Assembly (NCBI RefSeq): GCF_002900975.1
Contig: NZ_PJON01000001.1
Coordinates: 620,001 to 684,000, forward strand
DNA length: 64,000 nt
From: Tabrizicola aquatica
GTDB taxonomy: Bacteria > Pseudomonadota > Alphaproteobacteria > Rhodobacterales > Rhodobacteraceae
Direction: 5' to 3'
Shown: positions 14,797 to 22,814 of the stretch, one piece after another
Layout: every line of letters begins with the position of its first letter
Position numbering within the stretch: position 1 is the stretch's first letter
Position numbers and translations under genes: made by a program
Notes under the pieces: generated by a model
What the model saw: the letters and a program-made list of their open reading frames with translations, nothing else
Databases searched by the model: none
Told to the model about the DNA's origin: nothing

Positions 14797-16401
14797 ATGT
14801 CTGTCTGTGCTGTGCCGGGAAGCCGCGTCCGGTCCGCCCTGCTGTCGCTTTCGCTGCTTGCCGCGCTGGTTCCAGGCGCCGTGGCAGCCCAGCCCCAGGC
14901 CTTTACCCAGTCCCTTGCCGCCAGCGCCTCGGGCGAGCCGGCGATTGCCGATTGGTACCGGGGGACGGGATTCCGGACACTCTGGACCGGCCCGGCGGAT
15001 GCGGAACGGCGCGCGGCTTTGCTCGCGGCGTTGGCGGCGGCGGACCTGCATGGTCTGCCCCGGGCGCGCTATGACGCGGCGGCGCTGACGGCGGCGCTGG
15101 CCGCGGCCGAAACCGAGGCGGACCGCGGCCGGATCGAGGTCGAGCTGACGCGCGCCTATCTGGCCTGGGCCGGCGACCTGACGGCGGGCGCGTTGACCGC
15201 GACCAAGGTGGACGGCGGCATCCTGCGCGATGTCCCGCGCCCCGAGCCGCAGATTCTGTTGCAGCGGATCGCCGGGGGTGACCCGCAGGCGGTGCTGGCG
15301 GGCCTTTTGCCGACCTCTCCGATCTATGTGCAGCTGATGAAGGCGAAGCTGGACCTGGAGGCCGTGATCGCCGCCGGTGGCTGGGGCGAGGCCCTGGCGA
15401 TGGTGCCCCTGGAACCTGGTGCGACGGGGCCCGAGGTCGTGGCGCTGCGCGACCGGCTGGTGCGGATGGGCTATCTTTCCGCCACCGCCTCGGCCGCATA
15501 TGACGGGGCGTTGCAGGCTGGGGTGCAGCGGTTCCAGCTGAACCACGGGCTGGTCGCCGATGGCGTCCTGGGCGAGGGCACGATCGAAGAGCTGAACCGC
15601 GCCCCGGAAGAGCGGCTGCAGTCGGTGATCGTCGCGCTGGAGCGGGAACGCTGGATGCACATCGACCGCAGCGTGCGGCACATCTGGGTGAACCTGCCGG
15701 ACTTCAAGGCCAAGATCCTGGACGAGGGCCGGACGATCTTTGAAACCCGGGTGGTGATCGGCAAGAACGTCCCCGACCAGCGCAGCCCGGAATTCTCGGA
15801 CGAGATGGAGCATATGGTGATCAACCCCTCATGGGGGGTGCCGCGGTCGATCATCGTCAAGGAATACCTGCCGCTTTTGCAGAAGAACCCCAATGCGGTG
15901 GGCCATTTGCAGGTGCTGGACCGGCGCGGGCGCGTGGTGCCGCGGGGGTCGGTCAACTTTGCCGCCTACAACGCGCGGAACTTCCCTTACGGGTTGCGGC
16001 AGCCGCCCTCGGACGCGAATGCGCTGGGGAAGGTGAAGTTCATGTTCCCGAACCCGCACAACATCTACCTGCATGATACGCCGTCGAAATCCCTGTTCGA
16101 CCATGACGTGCGCGCCTATAGCCACGGCTGCATCCGGGTGGCCGATCCCTTCGACCTGGCGCATGAGCTGCTGTCCTGGCAGGTCGACGATGCCGAAGGC
16201 GAGTTCGAGACGGCACTGGACACGGGCAAGGAAACCACGGTGAAGCTGAAGCAGCATCTTCCGGTGCATCTGGTCTATTTCACCGCCTATCCCGACGCGC
16301 GCGGGCGCATCAGCTATCGCCGCGACGTCTATGGCCGCGATGCTGCCCTGTTCGAGGCGCTGTCGGCGGCCGGGGTGGAACTGCCGGGCGTTCAGGGGTA
16401 A
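14797..16401 (+). CDS. L,D-transpeptidase, YcbB (LdtD) type
   Basis: A 534-residue periplasmic enzyme that forms 3-3 cross-links in peptidoglycan. It has a signal peptide (ALLSLSLLAALVPGAVAAQ), an N-terminal scaffold domain with YRGTGFRTLW, a peptidoglycan-binding helix bundle around residues 205-265 (EVVALRDRLVRMG, then VQRFQLNHGL), and a YkuD catalytic domain with YSHGCIRVADPFDLA, in which the Cys of SHGCIR is the nucleophile. The stretch between, VINPSWGVPRSI, is typical of the YcbB branch rather than the small ErfK branch. It is followed after 31 bases by lpxD. Confidence 0.93.
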   Translation: MSVCAVPGSRVRSALLSLSLLAALVPGAVAAQPQAFTQSLAASASGEPAIADWYRGTGFRTLWTGPADAERRAALLAALAAADLHGLPRARYDAAALTAALAAAETEADRGRIEVELTRAYLAWAGDLTAGALTATKVDGGILRDVPRPEPQILLQRIAGGDPQAVLAGLLPTSPIYVQLMKAKLDLEAVIAAGGWGEALAMVPLEPGATGPEVVALRDRLVRMGYLSATASAAYDGALQAGVQRFQLNHGLVADGVLGEGTIEELNRAPEERLQSVIVALERERWMHIDRSVRHIWVNLPDFKAKILDEGRTIFETRVVIGKNVPDQRSPEFSDEMEHMVINPSWGVPRSIIVKEYLPLLQKNPNAVGHLQVLDRRGRVVPRGSVNFAAYNARNFPYGLRQPPSDANALGKVKFMFPNPHNIYLHDTPSKSLFDHDVRAYSHGCIRVADPFDLAHELLSWQVDDAEGEFETALDTGKETTVKLKQHLPVHLVYFTAYPDARGRISYRRDVYGRDAALFEALSAAGVELPGVQG

Positions 16402-16432
16402 GTCTGGGCGGGAAAAGCCGACCGGAGGTCAC

Positions 16433-17518
16433 ATGCCCCACACGATCCGCGAGATTGCCCTTGCGCTGGGGGCCGAAGCCGAGGGCGACCTGGACCTGGG
16501 CGTCACCGGCGCGGCCGAGCCGCAGGCGGCGGGGCCGGACCAACTCGCGCTGGCGATGGACCCGCGCTATGCCGACGGGATCGCCAAGGGGCAGGCCCGG
16601 GCGGCGGTGGTCTGGCCGGGGGCCGACTGGCGCGCGATGGGACTGAAGGCGGCGATTTTCGCGCCACGGGGCCGGCTGGCGATGGCGGGGCTGACGCGGC
16701 TGCTTGATCCGGGGCCGGATCTTGCGCCGGGAGTGCATCCTTTGGCGGTGGTCGACCCCTCGGCCAGCCTGGGCGAGGGCGCGGCGGTGGGTCCCTTCGT
16801 GGTGATCGGCCGCGATGTGCGGATCGGGCCGGGCGCACGGATCGCAAGCCATGTGTCCATCGCGGAAGGCGCGCGGATCGGGGCCGAGGCGTTGATCCTG
16901 CAAGGCGCGCGGATCGGGGCGCGGGTCACCATCGGCGACCGCTTCATCTGCCAGCCGGGCGCGGTGATAGGCGCGGATGGGTTTTCCTTTGTCACCCCGG
17001 AAAAGTCGGGGGTCGAGGAGATCCGCGAGACCTTGGGCAGCCGCGCGGAAATCAAGGACCAGACCTGGACGCGGATCCATTCACTTGGCGCCGTAACCAT
17101 CGGGGATGATGTGGAAATCGGCGCGAATGTCTGCATTGATCGGGGCACGATCCGGGATACCGTGATCGGGTCGGGGACCAAGCTGGATAACCTGGTCCAT
17201 ATTGGCCACAACGTGCAAGTCGGGCGCGATTGTCTGCTGTGCGGCCAGGTCGGCATCGCAGGCAGCGCGCGGATCGGCGACCGGGTGGTGCTGGCGGGGC
17301 AATGCGGGGTCAATGACAACATCTTTGTCGGCGATGACGTGATCGCGGGCGGGGCCACAAAGATCTTTACCAACGCCCCGGCCGGTCGCGTCCTGCTGGG
17401 CTATCCGGCGGTGAAGATGGAGACGCATGTCGAGATCCAGAAGGCGCTGCGCCGCCTGCCGCGACTGGCGGGCCGGGTTGCCGCGCTGGAAAAAGGACCG
17501 GAGCCGGAGGCGGACTGA
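16433..17518 (+). CDS. lpxD: UDP-3-O-(3-hydroxyacyl)glucosamine N-acyltransferase
   Basis: Adds the second 3-hydroxyacyl chain in lipid A synthesis. The 361 residues show the LpxD N-terminal domain (TIREIALALGAEAEG, then a linker with RAAVVWPG), a long left-handed beta-helix made of hexapeptide repeats from about residue 105 (VVDPSASLGEGAAVGPFV...), the catalytic His region GADGFSF, and a C-terminal helix. The usual neighbours bamA, fabZ and lpxA are absent; instead the stop codon abuts a GTG-started ACP gene and a ketosynthase. That context raises the possibility that this copy uses a dedicated acyl donor. Confidence 0.9.
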   Translation: MPHTIREIALALGAEAEGDLDLGVTGAAEPQAAGPDQLALAMDPRYADGIAKGQARAAVVWPGADWRAMGLKAAIFAPRGRLAMAGLTRLLDPGPDLAPGVHPLAVVDPSASLGEGAAVGPFVVIGRDVRIGPGARIASHVSIAEGARIGAEALILQGARIGARVTIGDRFICQPGAVIGADGFSFVTPEKSGVEEIRETLGSRAEIKDQTWTRIHSLGAVTIGDDVEIGANVCIDRGTIRDTVIGSGTKLDNLVHIGHNVQVGRDCLLCGQVGIAGSARIGDRVVLAGQCGVNDNIFVGDDVIAGGATKIFTNAPAGRVLLGYPAVKMETHVEIQKALRRLPRLAGRVAALEKGPEPEAD

Positions 17519-17785
17519 GTGACGGACCGGGCAGAGATCGAAGCAGCGGTGATCGAGATTCTGGCGCGGCAACTGCTGTTGCCGCCGGGTGAGGTCGCGC
17601 CGGAGGCACGGGTCGAGGATCTGGGGCTGGACAGCCTTGGCAAGGTCGAGGCGATATTTGCGCTGGAGGAACGCTTTGACATCAGCGTGCCCTTCAACGC
17701 CAACGAACCCGACCAGCCGGATTTCGATTTCTCTAGCGTGCCCAGCATAGTTGCCGGGGTCGAACGGTTGATCGCCGCGACATGA
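17519..17785 (+). CDS. Specialised acyl carrier protein (AcpXL-like)
   Basis: An 88-residue carrier with the phosphopantetheine site Ser39 in LGLDSLGKVE. It differs from housekeeping AcpP: the helix II/III region reads FALEERFDISVPFNANEPDQ, recalling AcpXL, which carries the very long hydroxyacyl chain of rhizobial lipid A. The GTG start directly follows the lpxD stop, and the stop overlaps the ketosynthase ATG by four bases. The three genes should be translated as one unit, so this ACP probably serves the neighbouring ketosynthase and perhaps LpxD. Confidence 0.8.
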   Translation: MTDRAEIEAAVIEILARQLLLPPGEVAPEARVEDLGLDSLGKVEAIFALEERFDISVPFNANEPDQPDFDFSSVPSIVAGVERLIAAT

Positions 17786-18975
17786 GGCGGGTTGTCATCA
17801 CCGGCATCGGCACGGTGAATGCCCTGGCGCTGGACGTGCCGGGAACCTTTGCCGCCTTTCGGGACGGTCGGACGGCCATCGGCCCACTGGGGTTCCGCGA
17901 TGCGGAGCGGCTGACGATCCGGGTCGGCGCGGAAATCCGGGATTGGGACGAGGGGCGGTTTACCCCTTCGGAGCAGGCCCTGTACGACCGGGTCACGCAA
18001 TACGCGCTGGTCGCGGGGGCCGAGGCCCTGGCGATGGCGGGGCTGGTCGGCCCGCTTGGACCTAGGGCCGGGGTGATCCTGGGCACGGCGGCTGGCGGCA
18101 TCCGCACCTGGGAGGACAGCTATCGCGCGGTGTTCGCCGAGGGGAAGAACCGCGTGCCGCCCCTGGTGGTGCCGCGGTTGATGCACAATGCCGCCGCCTC
18201 GCATCTGTCGATCCGGCATGGGGCGGGGGGGCCGGTCCTGTCGGTCTCCTCCGCCTGCGCCAGTGCGAACCATGCGCTGGGGCTGGCCTTGCAGCAGATC
18301 CGGGCGGGGGCGGCCGATGTGATGCTCGCGGGCGGGTCCGAGGCGATGCTGTGTTTCGGCGGCGTGAAGGCCTGGGAGGGGCTGCGCGTGCTGTCGCCCG
18401 ACATGTGCCGGCCGTTTTCGCTGGGCCGCAAGGGCATGGTGATCGGCGACGGGGCCGGTGTCCTGGTGCTGGAGGCCGAGGACCATGCCCGCGCGCGCGG
18501 GGCGCCGGTGCTGGCGGAACTGGCGGGGTTCGGGATGACAGCCGATGCGGGCGACATCGTCGCGCCCGACCCCGAAGGTGCCGCGCGGGCGATGCGGGCG
18601 GCGCTGGCGGATGCGGGGCTGGGGCCGCAGGAGGTGGGCTATGTCAACGCGCATGGCACCGGGACGCTGCTGAACGACCGCAGCGAGACGCGGGCGCTCC
18701 GGGCGGTCTTTGGCGAGGCACCGCCGCCGGTCAGTTCCACCAAGGCGATGCATGGTCACGCCATTGGCGCGACGGGCGCGCTGGAGGCGATTGCCTGCGT
18801 CATGGCGCTGCGCGAGGGGCTTTTGCCGCCGACGGTCGGGTTTCAGGCCCCGGACCCGGATTGCGCGCTGGATGTGGTGGCCAATGTTGCGCGGCCGGCG
18901 CGGGTTGAAGCGGCGCTGTCGAATGCCTTTGCCTTTGGCGGGCTGAACGCGGTGCTGGCGCTGCGGCGGGCCTGA
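17782..18975 (+). CDS. Beta-ketoacyl-ACP synthase (KAS I/II family)
   Basis: A 397-residue condensing enzyme of the FabF fold. The catalytic triad is Cys159 (SSACASAN), His291 (NAHGTGT) and His326 (KAMHGHAIGATG). It starts VVITGIGTVNALALD, and the C-terminal LSNAFAFGGLNAVL is standard. It is more divergent than housekeeping FabF and is fused by overlap to the preceding ACP gene, so it probably extends a special acyl chain on that carrier. Whether the product goes to lipid A, as in acpXL clusters, is inferred from lpxD next door. Confidence 0.85.
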   Translation: MRRVVITGIGTVNALALDVPGTFAAFRDGRTAIGPLGFRDAERLTIRVGAEIRDWDEGRFTPSEQALYDRVTQYALVAGAEALAMAGLVGPLGPRAGVILGTAAGGIRTWEDSYRAVFAEGKNRVPPLVVPRLMHNAAASHLSIRHGAGGPVLSVSSACASANHALGLALQQIRAGAADVMLAGGSEAMLCFGGVKAWEGLRVLSPDMCRPFSLGRKGMVIGDGAGVLVLEAEDHARARGAPVLAELAGFGMTADAGDIVAPDPEGAARAMRAALADAGLGPQEVGYVNAHGTGTLLNDRSETRALRAVFGEAPPPVSSTKAMHGHAIGATGALEAIACVMALREGLLPPTVGFQAPDPDCALDVVANVARPARVEAALSNAFAFGGLNAVLALRRA

Positions 18976-18983
18976 AACGGAAA

Positions 18984-19009
18984 GGGCCGGCCCCTTTCGG
19001 AGCCGGCCC
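18984..19009. terminator. GC-rich hairpin between convergent ketosynthase and IalB genes
   Basis: GGGCCGGC (18984-18991) pairs perfectly with GCCGGCCC (19002-19009) around a 10-base loop. Only short T tracts flank it, so termination is likely but not certain. It sits nine bases past the ketosynthase stop. Confidence 0.6.
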
Positions 19010-19029
19010 CTGCTGCCCATAGGGCAGAG

Positions 19030-19725
19030 TTATTCGTTCGCCGGCGCTGCGCCTTCGGCCGGAGCCGCAGCCGCCGCAGCGGCATCTGCCGCGTCATTGG
19101 CCGCGTTCACCGCATCAAGACCGGCGGTGAAGCCCTTGAGCGACATGGTAAGTTTCACCGTCTCGTCCGGGGCGACGAAGGGGACGATGGTCAGCGTCGC
19201 ATTGGCGCCGTTCTTCAGCTGGGCCACTTCCTCAGCAGTAAAGCCAAGCCGGGAGACGCAGCCGATCTGGGTGCAGAAGGTGAAGGGATAGGCCTTTGGC
19301 GCGGCGGTGTCGATCTGCAGCTGCATCCCGGCGGTCAGCAGGGTTTCCAGCGGCGCGATGAAGGTGGCACCGGCAGCGGCGGGGCTGTTGGCGCTTTCGG
19401 GCAGGCCGAAGATGGTGAATTCGGCCACCGAATTGCCGGCCTCGTCCTTCAGAAGCTGGTAAAGCTGGCAGGGATCGGCCCCGGTTTCGGTGCGGACGCA
19501 GCGCTGCTCCCAGGCATCGAACGTGGCGGCCGTGTAGTTGCTGCCCACGCCGTCGCCGCCAACCTCGGTCCCCATGGAGAGGCCGCCCGCATCGGCCGTC
19601 GGTTCCGCCGCCGTCTCTGCGGCTGGAGCCTCACCCTCGGCCGGGGCTTCGGCGTCCTGCGCCAGCAGCGGGGTGGACATCAGCGCCAGGATGAGGGTCA
19701 GCGCGGTGGTTGTGGTCTTTGCCAT
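19030..19725 (-). CDS. Invasion associated locus B (IalB) family protein
   Basis: A 231-residue secreted protein: signal peptide (TALTLILALMSTPLLAQ), a 40-residue Ala/Glu/Pro-rich spacer, then the IalB domain with FDAWEQRCVRTETGADPCQLYQ, VAEFTIFG, LQIDTAAPKAYPFTFCTQIGCVSRLGF and LTIVPFVAPDETVKLTMSLKGF. Four cysteines in the domain would form two disulfides in the periplasm. The C-terminus is a long alanine-rich tail. Such proteins are common in Rhodobacterales and rhizobia; the name comes from Bartonella and does not imply invasion here. Function unknown. Confidence 0.88.
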   Translation of the reverse strand: MAKTTTTALTLILALMSTPLLAQDAEAPAEGEAPAAETAAEPTADAGGLSMGTEVGGDGVGSNYTAATFDAWEQRCVRTETGADPCQLYQLLKDEAGNSVAEFTIFGLPESANSPAAAGATFIAPLETLLTAGMQLQIDTAAPKAYPFTFCTQIGCVSRLGFTAEEVAQLKNGANATLTIVPFVAPDETVKLTMSLKGFTAGLDAVNAANDAADAAAAAAAPAEGAAPANE

Positions 19726-19837
19726 TCGAGACAATTCCTTCGGTCGATATGCTGGCCGGTCTCTAGCACGCCGACCGGGCCAAGTCAGGTGCGAAAAGCA
19801 TGATGGGCACCCTTATGCCGGGCGCCGCGACCAATGA

Positions 19838-19864
19838 AAAAGGGCCGGAAGGACCGGCCCTTTT
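19838..19864. terminator. Strong symmetric intrinsic terminator
   Basis: AAAAGGGCCGG (19838-19848) pairs over 11 bp with CCGGCCCTTTT (19854-19864) around AAGGA. It has T runs on both strands. It lies upstream of the ialB start on the minus strand and would insulate that gene from the minus-strand transcript ending at 19980. Confidence 0.8.
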
Positions 19865-19979
19865 CGGATGTCGTTTTTTGCTCCCTGTCGGACTGGCCGA
19901 CTTCATGGAACCGGACGCTACGGCGGATTCGTGATGCGGTCAACGGGATTCTGGTGGCGGGGCGCAGGTTGCAGGGCGC

Positions 19980-20090
19980 AAAAAAAGCCGCGCCTTTTCA
20001 AGGGCGCGGCCAGTTCAACAGGGAGGAAGTCACCATCGGACCGAACCCAAGTCACGACCCGATGCGATCAGTCTGGCACCGGTGGGTTAA
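19980..20090 (-). ncRNA. Candidate small RNA with anti-Shine-Dalgarno motif and intrinsic terminator
   Basis: In the 424-base gap between ialB and the HerA-like gene, the minus strand carries a textbook terminator: GCCGCGCC-loop-GGCGCGGC (20010 to 19987) followed by seven T. About ten bases before the stem is CTTCCTCCC (20029-20021), complementary to Shine-Dalgarno sequences. A 12-codon ORF (20036-19998, product MVTSSLLNWPRP) covers the motif and ends in the terminator loop, so a leader-peptide reading is possible. No protein gene on this strand leads into the terminator, so a short transcript must start inside the gap; the AT-rich stretch 20088-20104 is the best promoter candidate. CcsR-type RNAs of Rhodobacter carry CCUCCUCCC motifs, which is the nearest known parallel. 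The 5' end given is a guess. Confidence 0.5.
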
Positions 20091-20149
20091 TTTTGTATGT
20101 TGGTTCCGAGTGGCGGCCTGACCGCCCAGGTTGAGTTACGGGGGCGGAT

Positions 20150-21691
20150 GTGACGGATCAGGCAGACAGCATCTTCGTGGGCGGCGGTGGCGAGGGTTAT
20201 GGGACCCCCCAGCGCCTGCTGCTGAAATACGGCAACCGCCACGGGCTGATTGCCGGGGCGACGGGCACCGGCAAGACGGTGACGCTGCAGATCCTGGCCG
20301 AAGGCTTTTCGGCCGCAGGGGTTCCAGTCTTTCTGTCGGACGTGAAGGGCGACCTGTCGGGGATCGCGGCCACTGGCCTGGCCAGCCACAAGCTGCACGA
20401 GCCGTTTACCAAACGCGCGGCCCAGATCGGGCTGGACCTGCAGTATCGGGCTTTCCCGGTCATTTTCTGGGACCTCTTTGGCGAGAAGGGCCACCCGGTC
20501 CGCGCCACGGTCGAGGAGATGGGGCCGCTGCTGTTGTCGCGCCTGCTGGAGTTGAGCGAGCCGCAGGAGGGCGTGCTGAACGTGGCCTTCCGGCTGTCCG
20601 ACGAAGAAGGGCTGGCGCTGTTGGACCTGAAGGACCTGCAGGCGTTGCTGACCTTTGTCGCCGAGAACGCCGAAGAGATCTCGGGTCGCTATGGGCTGGT
20701 CTCGAAGGAATCGGTGGGCGCGATCCAGCGGCGGCTTCTGGTGCTGGAGAACCAGGGCGCGGCGGCGCTGTTCGGCGAGCCGGCGCTTGACCTGGCCGAC
20801 CTGATGACGGTGACGCCGGAAGGGCTGGGGCGGATCAGCATCCTTGCGGCGGACAAGCTGATGAACTCGCCCCGGCTTTACGCGACTTTCCTGTTGTGGC
20901 TTTTGTCGGAACTGTTCGAGGCGCTGCCCGAGGTGGGCGACCCGGACAAGCCGAAGCTGGTGTTCTTCTTTGACGAGGCGCATCTGCTGTTCGACGACGC
21001 CCCCAAGGCGCTGATTTCCAAGGTGGAACAGGTGGCGCGGCTGATCCGGTCAAAGGGGGTGGGGGTCTATTTCATCACCCAGAACCCGGCCGACGTGCCC
21101 GACACGATCCTGGGCCAGTTGGGCAACCGGGTGCAGCACGCGCTGCGGGCCTTTACCGCCAAGGACCAGAAGGACCTGGCCAAGGCAGCCGAGACCTACC
21201 GGCCGAACCCGCGCTTTGCCATCGACGAGGCGATCCGCGATGTCGGCACCGGCGAGGCGGTGACCTCGCTGCTGGAGGCCAAGGGGATACCCGGCGTGGC
21301 CGAACGCACTCTGGTGCGGCCGCCGTCCAGCCAGCTTGGCCCGATTGACGAGGCGGGCCGGGCGGCGGTGATGGCATCGTCGCCCGTGCAGGGGAAATAC
21401 GACCAGGTCCTGGACCGGGAAAGCGCCTGGGAAAAGCTGCGCGCCAGGGCCGAGGCTGCCGCGCGCGAGGCCGAGGCCGAAGAGCAGGCGGCCAAGGACA
21501 AGCGCGAGTTCGAGCGGGCCCGGCGCTATGACGGCAAGGGCTACGCCGAGGAAAAGCCCAAGCGCAGCTCGGGCAGCCGGTCGGATTCGGTCGGGACGGC
21601 CTTTGCCAAAAGCTTTGCCCGCCAGTTGGGCACGCGGTCGGGGCAAGCCCTGGTCCGCGGCATCCTGGGGTCGATCTTCGGCAAGAGGTAA
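20150..21691 (+). CDS. HerA-like ATPase (DUF853 family)
   Basis: A 513-residue P-loop ATPase of the FtsK/HerA group. Walker A is GATGTGKT (residues about 36-43) in [15 protein letters not shown], Walker B is [13 protein letters not shown] (about 268-280), and [25 protein letters not shown] contains the sensor/arginine-finger region of the DUF853 family. The C-terminal 90 residues form a charged coiled coil ([20 protein letters not shown]) and a basic tail. The start is GTG, right after an AT-rich leader. Exact role unknown; family members are assumed to move DNA or protein. No nuclease partner (NurA) is nearby, so the archaeal repair role should not be transferred. Confidence 0.88.
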   Translation: MTDQADSIFVGGGGEGYGTPQRLLLKYGNRHGLIAGATGTGKTVTLQILAEGFSAAGVPVFLSDVKGDLSGIAATGLASHKLHEPFTKRAAQIGLDLQYRAFPVIFWDLFGEKGHPVRATVEEMGPLLLSRLLELSEPQEGVLNVAFRLSDEEGLALLDLKDLQALLTFVAENAEEISGRYGLVSKESVGAIQRRLLVLENQGAAALFGEPALDLADLMTVTPEGLGRISILAADKLMNSPRLYATFLLWLLSELFEALPEVGDPDKPKLVFFFDEAHLLFDDAPKALISKVEQVARLIRSKGVGVYFITQNPADVPDTILGQLGNRVQHALRAFTAKDQKDLAKAAETYRPNPRFAIDEAIRDVGTGEAVTSLLEAKGIPGVAERTLVRPPSSQLGPIDEAGRAAVMASSPVQGKYDQVLDRESAWEKLRARAEAAAREAEAEEQAAKDKREFERARRYDGKGYAEEKPKRSSGSRSDSVGTAFAKSFARQLGTRSGQALVRGILGSIFGKR

Positions 21692-21726
21692 CGCGATCTT
21701 AACCGCTGCAGATCAGGATCGACGCC

Positions 21727-21954
21727 ATGTCGATGATGCAGCCCGTCACCTCGCAGCAGTTCCTGACCGAGCTTTTCAGCTCGCAAGCTGCCGCGACCGG
21801 GGCGGTGATCCGCCGCAATGCCCGGGACGTGGACCGCTTCGTCGGACGTGAGGCGTTTCTTGCCGAAATGCGCCGGCGCGGGTTCACGGTGGTGGAAAAC
21901 GCCGGGCAACTGGTGGTGTTCTGCAACCGCGAACCGATCCGCCGGCTGACCTGA
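21727..21954 (+). CDS. Conserved small protein of Rhodobacterales, unknown function
   Basis: A 75-residue protein: FLTELFSSQAAATGAVIRRNARDVDRFVGREAFLAEMRRRGF is its body (landmarks AVIRRNARDV and GREAFLAEMRRRGF) and it ends VVFCNREPIRRLT. I recall similar short proteins in this order that databases sometimes mislabel as phosphoribosylanthranilate isomerase; it is far too short and lacks the TrpF barrel. It may be a small nucleic-acid or protein-binding factor given its basic helices, but that is speculation. It follows the HerA-like gene by 35 bases and is followed by two hairpins. Confidence 0.7.
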   Translation: MSMMQPVTSQQFLTELFSSQAAATGAVIRRNARDVDRFVGREAFLAEMRRRGFTVVENAGQLVVFCNREPIRRLT

Positions 21955-21958
21955 CGCC

Positions 21959-22001
21959 GATTTCCGACCGGAAATCGGGCCGGAAACCGTTCGGTTTCCG
22001 G
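21959..22001. terminator. Tandem perfect hairpins after the 75-residue gene
   Basis: GATTTCC-GACC-GGAAATC (21959-21976) is followed by CCGGAAACCG-TT-CGGTTTCCGG (21980-22001). Both stems are perfect. There is no long T run, so they may be terminators aided by Rho or RNA-stability elements. Confidence 0.5.
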
Positions 22002-22067
22002 TTCCGCCCGGTGACAGCGCGCGCGAAATCGGATCATCCTCGGCCGGACGATTCCCGGGAGGATGGA

Positions 22068-22751
22068 ATGAAACGCTCACGTATCAACGACATCATGCGC
22101 GCGGCGGATGATCTGATTCGCCACCACGGCTTTGTGCTGCCGCCCTTTGCCTATTGGTCGCCGGATGAGTTCAAGGCGCGCACCGATGCCGGGGCCATCG
22201 TCGAGACGCGGATGGGGTGGGACATCACCGATTACGGCCAGGGCCGGTTCGACGAGATGGGGCTGTTCCTGTTCACCCTGCGCAATGGGCGGCTGGCCGA
22301 CCTGCAGCGCGGCGGCGGCATGTGCTATGCCGAAAAGCTGCTGATCAGCCGGCAGGACCAGCTAAGCCCGATGCACACCCATGTCATCAAGGCCGAGGAC
22401 ATCATCAACCGCGGCGGCGCGACCCTGGTGGTGGAGCTTTATGGCAGCGACGACCAAGGCAAATTCGCCAGTGACAAGGGCGGCGTGGTGCGCTGCGACG
22501 GGATCGAACGGGCCTACAAGCCGGGCGAGAAGCTGCGCTTTGCGCCGGGGGAAAGCGTGACGCTGATGCCGGGCGACTGGCATGCCTTCTGGGGCGAGGG
22601 CGGCGACGTACTGATCGGTGAGGTTTCGACCGTGAACGACGACCTGACCGACAACATCTTCCGCGAGCCGATCGGGCGCTTTGCCGAGATCGAGGAGGAC
22701 GAGGCCCCCTGGCATCTGTTGGTCAGTGATTACGACCGCTGGCTGGTCTGA
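22068..22751 (+). CDS. D-lyxose isomerase family protein (cupin)
   Basis: A 227-residue cupin of the D-lyxose ketol-isomerase family, predicted to interconvert D-lyxose (or D-mannose) and the ketose with Mn2+. Metal-site landmarks are SPMHTHVIKAEDIINRGG (two His and a Glu) and MPGDWHAFWGEGGDVLIGEVST (His). The start MKRSRINDIMRAADDLIRHHGF is typical. ATG at 22068 has GGGAGGA in front. No other sugar genes surround it, so the physiological substrate is not given by context. Confidence 0.85.
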   Translation: MKRSRINDIMRAADDLIRHHGFVLPPFAYWSPDEFKARTDAGAIVETRMGWDITDYGQGRFDEMGLFLFTLRNGRLADLQRGGGMCYAEKLLISRQDQLSPMHTHVIKAEDIINRGGATLVVELYGSDDQGKFASDKGGVVRCDGIERAYKPGEKLRFAPGESVTLMPGDWHAFWGEGGDVLIGEVSTVNDDLTDNIFREPIGRFAEIEEDEAPWHLLVSDYDRWLV

Positions 22752-22769
22752 CGCCAAAGCCGGAATTGA

Positions 22770-22795
22770 AAAGGGGCGCCGCGGGGCGCCCCTTT
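22770..22795. terminator. Bidirectional terminator between convergent lyxose isomerase and L,D-transpeptidase genes
   Basis: AAAGGGGCGCC (22770-22780) pairs over 11 bp with GGCGCCCCTTT (22785-22795) around GCGG. It has A/T tracts on both sides and lies between two convergent stop codons. Confidence 0.85.
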
Positions 22796-22814
22796 GTCAT
22801 TTCGGCAGGCTGCC

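Noticed and set aside
19834-20121. 95-codon plus-strand ORF across the terminators
   Set aside because: It runs through two strong terminator hairpins and the candidate sRNA; composition not protein-like.
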